A stretch of 64,000 nt of DNA, from NCBI GenBank assembly GCA_022393335.1, contig JAJEKB010021337.1, forward strand, positions 1,090,195 to 1,154,194. Reading direction: 5' to 3'. Positions 48,301 to 59,755 of this stretch are shown here, in pieces. Under the pieces are notes generated by a model. It ran no database searches. It saw only the letters and a program-made list of their open reading frames with translations, and was not told the DNA's origin. The position numbers and the translations under genes were made by a program. How positions within the stretch are numbered: position 1 is the first letter of the stretch; every line of letters starts with the position of its first letter. Source of the stretch: Macrotrachela quadricornifera. Taxonomy: Eukaryota > Rotifera > Eurotatoria > Philodinida > Philodinidae.

Positions 48301-51300
48301 AAATTTATTCGTGCACCCTTATCGTTTCACACTTCATCGAGTTAATTTCTTTTCATTTTATTAAACAGATATTTTGGAACTACCTATCATCAAGGGCCAT
48401 AAACGGACTATTAGATCTAATCTTTACAATCAGAAAATTTTGTATTTTCCTAAACAAATCTTATTGAGAATGAATTGTCTGTAGATTGAATGTCTAATTT
48501 AATGACTGATAACCTGTTTTCCTATTTATGCATCACTTTATATTTTCAATCATACTTTCTATACTAAGAAAATGCAGTCAAACACGATGATGAGCCAGTT
48601 TTCCTGTTTACTTATCGTTAGATAATTTTAACGTCAAATCTCTGTGATATCACCGACATCTGCTGGTATAAAGCAATTATTTTGTGTTTCGAATTCCTTT
48701 ACCTATGTATACCATTTGTAAATACAAGTTTGACGTAGATGAAATCTTTGTTTCGTTAGCTCAAAAAGTGTCTAAATAAAAAATTCATTGAGCTCATATG
48801 ATGTATAAGAAAACGAATTAATTTGCATATCATATAACCACTTACTAAATAGATCCTATAATTAGTATCGTTTATTTGTTAATTAGTCAATATAATAAAA
48901 ACTGAATTTGAGAATACAAATTTCGATCAATTACTAATAACTAGACATCAAATCAGTGCTACAAGTTTCTGGAATTTATCGTCAAACCCATGTAACTACA
49001 TGCAGATGTATTAACTATGCATAGTCCTCTTATTTTGATGATTTGCTAAAAAGCTGTCCTGTAGTATCTAGTTCTTGTGTATTCGATATGAATCTTTTAG
49101 AGTTTGCAAAGAAACAAGTAAATCAAAAGAAAAACTCAGACTATTTGTAAGAAGACTGTTGTAGGCCTTATTGATTTTACTAGTTATGTAAGGATTGATA
49201 CTATTTCTTTTCAAAAGCTACTAGATAGGTAAGAAAGAGATATAGAATAATTCACAACGTTTTAATAATAGAGTGCCTCTGATATATCAATTCTGTACAG
49301 TTTACTCTAAAAACTATTTTTCAAAACTTAGCTTTGGATCAAATTTATGAAAGGTGGCTTAGTGAATAAAAAAAATCTATAAATTCCCATTAGCTGTATG
49401 ACGGCTTCAGCTCACGTGAGCTGAAGCTATAGGTTCTCAAAACTTACAGCTACCTATATATGAGAACCGTTGACAATTTATGGGCACTAATATACGAAAG
49501 TCCTCTATGAATGACGGGTACTGCAGTAGATTAGACTCGAACATCTACGAGCACTTCTATATAATAGGACTTGACGATCTACGTATACCATTATAGCATA
49601 GCCATTGGGAACTTGTATGTAACCCATAGTGTAGGATTTGAAGGTATGTAGCTCCAGTTCACGGAAGCTAAAACTATCACACATCTAATTCTTATACCAT
49701 TTCTTGTTTCATCTGAGGCAAAATAACAATTGGTAGCCTATGGAGAATAGGTGGTTAAATGTCGAAAGGGAAAACGTCGAAAGACAAAATGTCGAAAAAC
49801 ACGACGTAGAAAAGCAGTTTGCCGAAAAGAAAAATGGCGAAAATGAAAATGTCGAAAGATATAAATGGCGAAAAGCAGATTGCCGAAAAATAAAACGTCG
49901 AAATGGAAAATGACGAAAAGAAAAATATTGTATGCGGAGATGTCAACAATGTCGTCGAACAAATTTCTATCAGTTGACGGTGCATTTCGGTCATTTACTA
50001 ATTAGGATATATCTCTGTGTACTAACTAGATTATCTCTCTAAAAAGATCTGACGTTAATAAACGTGGGTAAAGTTAGTACCATATTCGAGTTTTTTGTGG
50101 CCAGATTCGTTTTACGCCTTGAATTGGTTCCCTAACTGCTTGAGTTAGGTGCAAAATCTAATCCTGCATCGAATGGTGCAAATTTCGACTGAAATTATCG
50201 AGCAAAAATAATGAGTGAGAGTAAGGGCGAAAAGTCAGAGTCTCCAATCTGCTTTTATCCTAACATATTATTTTTGTCGGACGATTCTAGCTAAAAGCAG
50301 TATCATTGGATGCAGAATTGAATTTTATACACAACTCAACCAGATCTATGGTAAACTCAAGTCGTCGAACGAATTCGGACGAGCAATACTTTTGGAAAAA
50401 CCCTACGAAAAAGCAGTATTCTAGTGTAAGTGAGGTTTTTGCTCGATGACTCAGATCGAAAGTAGCATCATTCAATGCAGAATTAAATTTTGCGCCTAAC
50501 TCAAGCGATTAGGGAACCAACTCAAATCCTAGCACGAATCCGGACACAAAAACTCGAATATGGTGCTAACCTTACCCATCCCAATAAGAAGATGACCATC
50601 TATATGCTATTATTATTTTCGACATTTTCACTTTCGACATTTTGTTTTTCTACATTGATGACTTTCGACATTTTTTCTGTTCGGCATTCTATCTTTCGGC
50701 ATTTCCTCTTTCGACGTTTTTTTTTCGACATTTTGCATTCGACATTTTAGTACTTTACCGACTATGGAGATAAGCAATTAAGCTTATTATAAAGGAATTT
50801 TAGATAAAAATCAACGAGAACAGCTGAAACAAAGTGATCCAAATTCAGATATGAATTCGAAATATAAAATATGGCTGACATTTCATATCATTATAGCAGG
50901 TTGGGCAGGTCTTTACTGAGAACAGTAGTACATACTTTTGGTTTTTTTTAATAATCTCTGGAAGCTAAGATAGGACGAGTGCAAGTACTGTAAGTAAAAA
51001 TATTATACTCATATTTGAAAAAGATACAGAATTCTAAAGAGCTTTATGTATTCAGGATATTAAGTTGAAGGAGCAAGATCGTCTGAAGGTGTTCATCACA
51101 CTTTCAAAGAAACCTGAATAAATGAAAGATAATTTTTACAAGTAACCTGCAATCATTTTATCAGTGTATTAGATTAAAAAGGTTTCATTAGAATATTTCT
51201 ATTGTCATCCACTTTTTAATCCGTTGATATTATAATATTATGTAAAAACGTATCATACCTAATTAATTTTAATAGAAAAATTTATCTTATGTATGCCTCA

Positions 51301-53316
51301 AGTAAAAGGTATAAAGTATATATATTTGTACCTAAGTACAAATACCAAACAATCGTTCTGAAGTACAGTTGTAGATATCAAGTACTTTTCTCAAAATCCA
51401 AGTAAATCTCATGAAAACTTATACAATTTTATGTACTCAGGTTGAGTAATCCAACAATTTCTGAGAGGATCCTATAGAATCCTGCTAGATTTCTGCTGAT
51501 GAACCAAATCTTATCTGCAGTATATGAATGAGTCATTCATCAGCTGTTTAATTTATGATCAATGCAAAACTGCTGTCGTATTAACTATGACTGATAGTAA
51601 ACCCCATATATATCTGATACATTATAGAAACAGTATAATATGAGACACAGTTGGGAAATTCGACTAGAACAATCAGCATCAACCCTTGACATGAGGATCG
51701 ACTGTATATCAATCGACCCAAAATAAAGAGAAAAATATTTAATTTATTTAATTTAAAAGAAAAACTTACTGTTTAATTGGAATGTTTCATTTGATCTAAA
51801 ATAAAGAAAATAAAATTTTTAATTAAAAAAATTTACTATTGAATTTAGATGTTTTATCTGGCTTAAAATAAAATTATTTTAGGTCAATTGGAATATATTT
51901 ATTTCTTCAGCTTTTGTTTCATATACATAATCCAAATTAGAATAGGGGAAACTTAGATGTTTTCATTTCATCAGCTTCATCGGATCCGACAGGATCTGAT
52001 GGAATAAGTTCCACCTCAGTAGCTTTTTCCTTGAAAAAGTACGAAAAGTTCAAGTACAAATACTTTCCCAATAGCTCTTACTGAAAGTTATTTTGACATG
52101 TAAAAGACAAAAAAACTTCATATTTCAATAAGTTTGACATTTGCTATGTTTTCTTATTATTCTGTAGGTGATCAGCTCACGACACGAGTAACAGCGACTA
52201 TTGATGAATTTCAGGCGCGCACAAAACGTAACCCTATCTTGATGATGATACTGCAGAGTACATCGATAATGGCTGGTGGAATAGAGAATGGAATATAACA
52301 CCAAATATTTCAAGTAAATGGTTCGTGGAAGATTCGATATCATTCACCAGCACCTTCCACTATTAACGAGTGTGCATGCAGCGTGGCATTTAATTGTCCT
52401 GATCCCATGTGGTCTGGAGGACAGTTTACATGCGAATACGGTTATAATTGTACACAAGGGACTGTTGTATGGAGTGTACCAGGTATAGTCAAGTCTTGCA
52501 TATTCCTAGAAAAGGTCTTGTTATCTGATCTACAATGTTTCTTCAATCAAACTTGTATCGATATGATACTTTCTATGTACAATGTTGATCTACCAGGACG
52601 ATCTCCATTGCCTGCAGCTACATTGGCTCTCACCGCAATGAACAGCTCTGTTTCATCGCGATTCTTACACAACGACACTATATCAGTTATGTTATCGAAC
52701 CTTATGATCGAAGAATGGCAATTCAACATCAATTATGATGGTTATTATGCTGCTTGTGCACCTGCTAGTTGTACTTATACAATATCACGACGACTAGATA
52801 TTATCTATATAGTCACCACTATCGTTGGTCTATTCGGAGGCCTTTCTCTGAGCCTTCAAATAATCATTCCAATTGTAGCACAACTTATTTATTGGCTATT
52901 CATTACTTGTCGAGAGCGGCAATTTGTCGAAAATAGAGGTAAAATCCAGTATAGTTTGTCTTTGACAATAATACGTTCATGAATTTTCTTTTCTTCTTTA
53001 TTCAGTCAGATGAGGGTGGGTGATTACAGTGTGTGTGTGTGTCACTTGAAGTTTTCCTCACTCGTTTATCTGGATTAAGACTATTGCACTTTGTTTTTCT
53101 TTCGGTGATGGACAAGTAGCGGGAAAGCACAGATTTCAAAACAACATATAACAATGATCAGAATAAAGTATAATAAATATCATACCGAACAATTACTGAT
53201 TATGCAATTTATTTTGATTATTGTGATATATTGTTTTACAAAACTTGTGACAGACTACGATTTTGTGAAACACGATCTGAAAGAGAGTGTTGAAGTGTTT
53301 AGGGGTAGAAACTTGG

Positions 53317-53363
<47 letters not shown>

Positions 53364-56300
53364 NNNNNNNNNNCATCACAGACCGTGACCGACAGCTAAA
53401 AGTAGCATCACAGACCGTGATCGACGGGGGTCAAAGGTCACCGAGTACATTTTGGTAGTAGCAGACCATCACAGACCGTGACCGACACCACAGCTAAAGA
53501 ACACCGTCACAGACTGTGACCGACAGCCAAAAGTAGCGTCACAGTCCGTGGCCGACAGTGAAAACAGTTATATCGTGTTTCACATTTTAATCCCGTAGGG
53601 ATTGCGCTGAAAGCTTTTTCATTGAAGTCAATAGCGCAACCCCTCAAAACAGATGTTTTTATTTTATTTTTTCTGATATATTTTTAGTTTTCGGAACTCA
53701 ACTTGTTATTAATGATTAATATGATATACGATATAATGAAGCTTGTACTTTCTTCCTATATATTGATTATCGAAAGAAAAGCAATGTGTAATATTCTTTA
53801 CCAAGAATTTGTTTGATACACATTGTATTGAAACCAGTATTTTATCCAGAGGGGCCCGGAGGAAACGTGCTTCATCGAAAATAAGGTTCGCTCCCTCGAG
53901 ACTTGTGATCATTACACTACGAACAGATGGCTACTCCTCCCGAAAATGATTTTCGTTTCCTTAGAATTTCAATCCGTTCCTTCGGAGATAAAAACCTAGA
54001 TATAAGACTGATTGAAACCATCTATTTTCATCTGTGTATGTCATTTCTTCTAAAATTGAGTACAATATGAGAAACAAACTACAATTTAAAAACGAACAAA
54101 TAATTTTTGAACTTACTCTATAAATTTAACAAGATATTTTCAAAAGAAAAATTTTCAGTGTAACTTCTACAAATAGATATTTCATTTATGAATACAAACA
54201 ATTATGGGTTTAAAAAATATCGACATATCTCTCAGGGTCTGTGAGGAAAGTTGAATCAGATAATGTTTACATATCTCTCTATATAATTTCTTCAACATTC
54301 CAACTAACAAACGCATGTTGCAGAAAAATAGTTTTAGATATCAGTCTAAAAAAAATAAGAATTATCAGTTCTTATGATGAATATTTGAAGTCATCACGAT
54401 GTATTCTTCGCAATATGATTTTCAAATATATTCTTTCCTCTTTCAGGTCATTCTACTCAATTTAATCTCATATTGATCAATATAAAGCAATTCTTGTCTA
54501 CAATTAATCTCTTTAAGCAAGAAAGCACGACAATTGAAACACCAAATAGGCAGAAAATAGCTCTTGTAGCAAGTCGCATTTATCCTATAGTTCTCGTTTT
54601 TTCTGTGGTTGTTCTTGCACTTTTTAATAGCTTGAAACAAGTGGTAAATCCTGTTTCGATACAAATATCTTCGATCACTATGTTCGAAAAGATGCATGCC
54701 ATATACTCATCCAGCTTGTCATGTCCATGCCAAAATATCTCTATGCCGTATAGCACCTTTATTTCTGTGCTACCGACTTATCATCAGGTATGTCATATAA
54801 CGAAATTGACATGAACTCAATCGTCTTTGAAAGCATAGGATTTTCACGCACCATATTTCTTAGGAGAACCTTACTCAGCCAAACAATATCAAAGAGTTGT
54901 CTGTGTGAGCGTGGAAAGAGAAAAACTTTAGGACTTAATCAGATTTGAATTTAGAACTGATCAAACATCTAGTTCTTCTCAAGTTTCTAGAAATTATTTC
55001 TCAAAGTATTTCAAATTCTGAACTTATGTCTGCATCTGTCTTGTTTATAGTTGAATATTTGCCTACTCATTTTTAATTTTGTCAAACCAAAATCCAGTAG
55101 ATCTTTAATATTTAATTTTAGGCAGTTGAAATACACACTAATTCTTCTTCACCGTTATATAACCACTACATTATTTCAATAATTGTGTTTCTTAAATTTC
55201 TTTTAAACTTCTAATATATGTGTCAGGCAAAATTAGAATTTAGGCAGAATTAAACTTAAAGTTTAAATTTTTTATTATATTCAGTTTAGTTTTGAATCAA
55301 AATAAAACAAATAGCTATTTAAATTTTTAGTTTATGTTAAAGATTTAACAGATTTTAAAATGAAATTTATATATGATTATTTGAAGTAGATTTTATTCAA
55401 TAGATATTGATTTGTATTTAGGAAGATATAGAGTTCGCAAATTGTATTCAGTAGAAATCGAATGAAGTTTAGGAAGATGTAGAGTTCGCTAGCTTTTTTC
55501 TATTAATATTGATTTGTATTTCGGAAGATATAGAGTTCGCAAGTTGTGTTCAATAGAAATCGAATGAAATCTAGAAAGATGTAGAGTTCGCTAGCTTTCT
55601 TCAATTGAAATTGACTTGTATTTAGGAAGATGTAGAGTTCGCTAGTTTTTTTTCTATTGAAATTGACTTGTTTTAAGAAGATGTAGAGTTCGCTAGCTTT
55701 CTTCTATTAAAATTGACTTATATTTAGGAAGATGCAGCGTGCGCGAACGTTTTTTATTAAACTTTTGAGGAATCCAAACACACTTTTTAAATTGTTCTGA
55801 GAGAAAAAAGGCATCCGAAAAATAAGAGAGAAAGAAATAGGAGGATAGAGTTTTTAAGTTAAGATTATTAATTTTATTTTAATAACATTGTGAATCGACA
55901 TTTCTCACACTTGAAGGATCCACACACGTGTTTTCAGTATATTTTGAATTTAATTAAGAAATTAATCTGATGTACTCAAATGATAGTTAAATTTTGCCTT
56001 GACTTAATAAAAATAGATAATGATCAGTTGATTGGAGCATAACTGCTTCAATTACTCAGTCAGTAAAATACTCTCGACCGAAAAAAAAGGAGAAGGAGGA
56101 TGGATTTTTATGGTTGGTCGTAGTAGCTGTTCATTTTAACAACCCTAATTGGACGATAAACTATATAAGCGTTTGCCATGTCTTCCAAAGTGCGTTCAAC
56201 ATAAATATAGTCATACACATCGTACATGGCTTCATATGTTAGTACAAATTTATATTTTTTATCACATGGTAGGTTAGAAAGAACTGAAAAATTCTACAAT

Positions 56301-58230
56301 TATTTTATTCTGTTTCGAAATAGTTGTTACAACCTACTCCTTAAAACTTATCTCGAGCAGGTGATTGAAAAAGGATGAAAATTTGTAGATTTATTTTCAG
56401 TTTATTTCAGATTAGCTTGTATAATCGAATCTTTATGATTTGTTCAGAGCAGGTGGTTGATAGACGAGCAGATATTGCGGAAATGTTTTTAATCTGATTC
56501 AAACTAGTTTTTATAGCGGAGCTTCTACCATGTAGCTAAAGCAGAGGTTGGAAAAAAAAGGAAGAGAAATTGTATAATTATGTCCAATCAGTTTTAAATT
56601 AGACTCTGAACTTAATGTTTGTGAAAGATTGTTTATTATTGAACTATATCGAAAGAAATCTGCACATAGAGATGTTTTGTGTATTGTGTCTAACTGAACT
56701 ATGTTTGTGAATTTCTGTCTAAAAGAACTATTTCAAATTGTTTATAGAATTGCATTCATAATCTAATTTATTTTTTTAATATCTCGAGGATTCAATCCCA
56801 ACTGAATTCTCATATCTGTGACACACAAACTCAACATACTTTCGATCAAATATATCGACCAAAACTACAATTTCCCGATTAATTTGATAATTTCGAAAAA
56901 ATTGTCATTATATGTATGACGTCACTTCTTTGACAGGCCCCTATTATGGAGAGGTCTTCAGATATGGAGTATTTTTGATTTATGAATTTTAAGAGATAAT
57001 CTTTTCAAATTATACGAACAAGTTGACAAAAAGTAGATTATTTTATTAATCTCTAGTGGAGTCTTAAAAAATACTTTTCTTGGACTCTGCTCGGTTTAAA
57101 TTTTGAAAAACCAAAACCGTGTTTATCGTTAGTGTACACATCTAAATGAATTATTAAAAATTATTATTCTATCAATTTATTTAAAGAAATAATTATTTTT
57201 TTTTTCATAGCGAAAGTTAAAATTTATTTAAAAAGTCGCGCCTAATTGAAAACGAATTCTGCCTAAGTTTAATTTTGCCTAAAGTTCAATTCTGCCTGTG
57301 ACATATATTTGTCTTTTCACTTGTTAGGTATGTTCGAGTGATTTTATCAAAGTAAACTGGACAACTTCATTGTATGGATATGGACCCATGGCAAACAGCT
57401 ACTTACAACTTGATCGACCCTTACTGAGCAAACATCATCAAGTATTGGGAAAGTTGTGTGAAGATACAAAGCTGTTTGTAGATGATGCAATATCTACTTT
57501 TAATAAATCAGTATTAATTACTGCTTCAGTATTATCTCGAGCTGCTTTCGAATTGCAGACAACAGGAACCATCAATGGCTTTATTGAACGAACACCTAAC
57601 TATTATCGACGTCTGCTCTTTTTTATCATTGAGCTATTACGCAATACTTTAGCGCCAACAGCATTTAATACTGATTGGCTGCTGGAGTTTACCGATTGGA
57701 CACGAGGCTTTCTACTTCAAAGTGTACCACGTATGTTTTTCAATGGTACATGTAATTGTGTTACTTCAAGCACATGTCAAGAACCAATGCGGATTGGTCC
57801 ATCCGATCTTGTGTTTCCTGGTCTTGTTGTTGGTTGTTGGCCTATTGATGGACTACGTATGTCAACACTTGAATGTTTTTATTCATCAAATTGTATCGAA
57901 TCAATTATAAATTTCTTAAACTATTATACACAAATGGATGGATCACCACCAGTTGATTTTGTTCTACCTACAGTGCCAACATTAATTGTTACTCCTCTTA
58001 ATAGCTCAATACCATCACGTTTTCCACCTAATATGACAATCGACAAAATTATCGACGAACTATTTATTGAGCAATGGTCCACTAAAAGTATTTATGAAAA
58101 CTATTTTACTGCTTGTGCACCGAGTGTATGTCGATATGAGTATGTTTCACGTAACAGTATTCTTTATGTTACAACATTAATTCTGTCTCTATATGGTGGA
58201 CTTACAATTGCACTGCGATTCATTGTCTAG
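42382..58230 (+). CDS. Three-module two-TM Cys-rich membrane protein, nine exons; possibly disrupted
   Basis: Exons: 42382-42708, 43265-43702, 44349-44925, 45135-45205, 46859-47113, 48059-48290, 52168-52938, 54447-54787, 57328-58230. All eight junctions match in phase (0,0,1,0,0,1,1,0), which argues for one gene. Total 3,915 nt, 1,304 residues. Three homologous modules each have TM1 (for example VYLILLNAGLIILILFDIF), a CPC motif (LSCPC, LVCPC, LSCPC), a V/I-C-x-S start after the YHQ or FHQ splice site, a glycosylatable ectodomain, a YYAACAPxxCxYT-type box, then TM2 with a GG or SG pair (LFGGLSLSLQIIIP) and a basic linker. Topology is like two-TM channels with large Cys-rich ectodomains (DEG/ENaC-like layout), but I see no diagnostic motif and recognise no named family. 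Oddities: in-frame TAA at 52296-52298 in module 2; the final TAG at 58228-58230 interrupts a plausible basic tail that stays open to 58332; intron positions differ between modules. Confidence 0.75.
44926..45134 (+). other. Intron joining module 1 to the linker exon
   Basis: Donor CAAG|GTATTG (phase 1) and acceptor TTGCGTAG|ATC. The 71-nt exon that follows (45135-45205) encodes D-L-H-A-R-V-K...L-N-L-F-K. It is homologous to the linker at the start of the 54447 exon (..STINLFKQ), which is what places it in this gene. Confidence 0.75.
46260..46450. repeat. Dispersed repeat fragment shared with 4510-4690
   Basis: GCCGTTGGTGACTTGTTCAA and CATCTTAACCATTCAGACC resemble GCCGTTAGTGACTTGTTCAG and CATAACCACTCAACC at 4590-4690. 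The fragment lies within the intron 45206-46858. Confidence 0.45.
49404..49427. repeat. Perfect 24-bp palindrome
   Basis: GCTTCAGCTCAC followed by GTGAGCTGAAGC is fully self-complementary with CACGTG at its centre. It lies within intron 48291-52167. A degraded relative (AGCTCCAGTTCACGGAAGCT) lies at about 49650, so these may be ends of an old inverted-repeat element. Confidence 0.8.
49747..50761. mobile_element. Foldback element with GTCGAAA minisatellite arms and 9-bp target duplication
   Basis: CTATGGAGA is directly repeated at 49738-49746 and 50762-50770. Inside, the left arm consists of variants of AAATGTCGAAAGGAAAA, while the right arm has the complement (TTTTCGACATTT). The next inner layer (about 50060-50180 and 50430-50580) is also inverted, including ACCATATTCGAGTTTTT..TTGGTTCCCTAA. 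A 9-bp duplication with long TIRs is typical of Mutator-like (MULE) elements. There is no transposase. It sits in intron 48291-52167. Confidence 0.85.
50771..52167. other. Remainder of intron 48291-52167
   Basis: AT-rich with no gene. At about 51720-51890 a phrase like CAAAATAAAGAGAAAAATATTTAATTTA, then AAAGAAAAACTTACTGTTTAATTGGAATGTTTCATTTGATC, is repeated two to three times as a degenerate ~75-bp tandem repeat. Confidence 0.45.
53318..53373. other. C46 homopolymer followed by a 10-N assembly gap
   Basis: A run of 46 C residues (53318-53363) ends directly at ten N characters (53364-53373). It lies in intron 52939-54446. The opposite strand is poly-G, which may form G-quadruplexes and stop polymerases, so the gap may be a sequencing failure with unknown missing length. 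Confidence 0.95.
53374..53565. repeat. GTCACAGACCGTGACCGAC-type repeat
   Basis: CATCACAGACCGTGACCGAC with variants recurs at 53374, 53407, 53468, 53505 and 53538, with AGCTAAAAGTAG spacers between some copies. TCACAGACCGTGA is itself nearly palindromic. The array probably continues on the far side of the gap. Confidence 0.8.
53566..54446. other. Remainder of intron 52939-54446
   Basis: No gene. The sequence ends in a strong acceptor (TTCTTTCCTCTTTCAG) before the module 3 exon. Confidence 0.5.
55214..57309. mobile_element. 2.1-kb TIR element inside the module 3 intron
   Basis: The left end ATATATGTGTCAGGC, then AAAATTAGAATTTAGGCAGA and ATTAAACTTA, is mirrored at the right end, where TAAGTTTAATTTTGCCTAAA, then GTTCAATTCTGCCTG and TGACATATAT, lies at about 57262-57309. 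It has no transposase ORF but contains the 51-bp tandem array. Its right boundary is about 18 nt upstream of the acceptor at 57327, so it makes up most of intron 54788-57327. Superfamily not assigned. Confidence 0.75.
55391..55745. repeat. Tandem array, 51-bp unit, about 6.5 copies
   Basis: AGGAAGATGTAGAGTTCGCT, then AGCTTTCTTCTATTGAAATTGACTTGTATTT, recurs with starts near 55421, 55472, 55523, 55574, 55625, 55677 and 55728. Two sub-types alternate at first (ATAGAGTTCGCAA versus GTAGAGTTCGCTA), indicating a 102-bp higher-order unit. Confidence 0.9.
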
Positions 58231-58332
58231 AATGGGTCACGAATTTCTTACAAGATCAAAGCCCGCTTCATTAATCGTAATACTATAGTACAACCGTTCA
58301 ATAGTGATAATACAGAAGTCAAAAATGAATAG

Positions 58333-58778
58333 TGTATTGATCTAACTATAATTATGAAACCAAATATATCTAATTCAAATAAAAATCTTTCTTGTGTTAT
58401 ATCTTTAATCATTGTATCAGAACTTATCATTATAATTAATCTCAATGTATCTTCTGCTTTTATGTAGTTTGCATGTCTATGTCTCTTTTTATGTTGTATA
58501 CTTACATAAAAAATAAACTACAGAAAAAATTCTCAATCAATCTTATCAAATAAAGTTACATTACAGTACCATGTTTTGAATGTAATTGTATGGCTATGGT
58601 TTCATACTATGAGTATGTTTGCATTTCATCTTTTTCAAAAATATTATGTTCGTCGTCTTTTTGTCATTAGAATTTACCAACTTATTTGATGTAGGATGAA
58701 TATGACCATTGTGATATGTAGGACTAATTGGTGCGTTTGTTGTGATGATTGATTTCATTACAGTTGGTTTAATTGAAA
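58333..58778. other. 3' flank of the three-module gene
   Basis: Contains AATAAA at about 58511 and again near 58548, candidate polyadenylation signals for the upstream gene. No coding feature. Confidence 0.4.
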
Positions 58779-58780
58779 TA

Positions 58781-58865
58781 CAGTAAAACCTCTCTAATGT
58801 GAACACTATCGGGGCCCACCAAAAGTGTTCACTATACGTAGGTGTTCACTTTAAAGAAGTGAAGC
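58781..58865. mobile_element. pogo/Tigger-type terminal inverted repeat
   Basis: CAGTAAAACCTCTCTAATGT, then GAACACTATCGGGGCCC and paired GTGTTCACT motifs, immediately follows a TA dinucleotide (58779-58780). CAGTRAAACCTCTNTAA-type ends are characteristic of pogo/Tigger elements. It marks the left boundary of an element whose transposase relic lies just inside on the minus strand. The opposite end was not found. Confidence 0.8.
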
Positions 58866-59074
58866 ACTATTTGCTGTGATATCCAGTAAGGACTTTATAA
58901 AAAATTCGTTTTTACATTAGTTTTACATGGAAATCTTGTTATATATTCACCTTTTCAATTATTTTCAAAAAAATCATGTAATACTGTTTGTCTTTTCGAT
59001 TTAGAACTAATATAAATATCAGTTATTTGTGATTCAAGTTGATTGATGATTGGATGTAGTTGTGGATGTTGTGT

Positions 59075-59311
59075 TTATGCTAAAAAATGAAGTTTCCTTA
59101 TCATTTCCATGATTTCCAATATTTTTGGTGGTGCTTTTGTGAATGGAATATCATTATCATCAGGTAATTCATCCTCATCCAACTCAGTAAGATCAGTAAC
59201 TATGAGATGTTCACAGTCATCATACCATAAATTAAATGCAGGCATATCTTCATCCATATTAATGAAGTCATTTGCATTCATTCGTTCACCACCAATTGTG
59301 ATATGTAACAT
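59075..59311 (-). pseudogene. Tigger/CENP-B-like transposase C-terminal relic
   Basis: A 78-codon frame with an acidic stretch (D-E-D-M-P-A-F-N-L-W-Y-D-D-C, then L-D-E-D-E-L-P-D-D-N-D) and a C-terminal helix A-P-P-K-I-L-E-I-M-E-M-I-R-K-L-H. Tigger/jerky-type DDE transposases end with an acidic tract followed by an amphipathic EALE.L..L helix. Nothing of the DDE core is seen upstream (59312-59755), so the gene is truncated. Its position next to a pogo/Tigger TIR supports the call. Confidence 0.6.
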
Positions 59312-59755
59312 AATAGATAAATGTTAAATAGATGAAGAAGAATTATTAGTCTAACTGTTTTTAATATAGAATTTGTTCTATATTTCACAATATATTGATA
59401 TAATACATACGATTTATTATCACATATATTTATTTATTTTTTAAATATCATATAGACGATTAAAGCATACATTACAATAATAAATAATTGAAACAGAAAA
59501 AAAAATGACAACATCATATTTTTTAGTAATAATTAAACGAAATAAAGAATAATTTCTGACATGATTATTGTCTTTGACAAATACGAAATATTTTTAATTT
59601 GCTCGAATAAAATAAAATATTGAATTAACAACAAATACTAATAGAAAATAAAATTACAATTTAATCTTTTCATTTTTCAGTACTAATTTTTTTTTTCTTC
59701 AACTGATACATTTGAATTTGGAGAAATATTTATTTCCTTCAATTCTAATTATTAC
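59312..59755. other. No supported gene
   Basis: Very AT-rich. Neither the missing transposase core nor any repeat was recognised. Confidence 0.4.

Noticed and set aside
49738..49994. Phe/Arg-rich minus-strand frames
   Set aside because: Translations of the GTCGAAA minisatellite arm of the foldback element.
53154..53399. Frame with a polyproline tract
   Set aside because: The prolines come from the C46 run beside the assembly gap in an intron.
42382..58230. Assigning the three-module protein to the DEG/ENaC channel family
   Set aside because: Topology is similar, but I could not see the family's diagnostic degenerin/TM2 selectivity-filter motifs, so the name is not justified.
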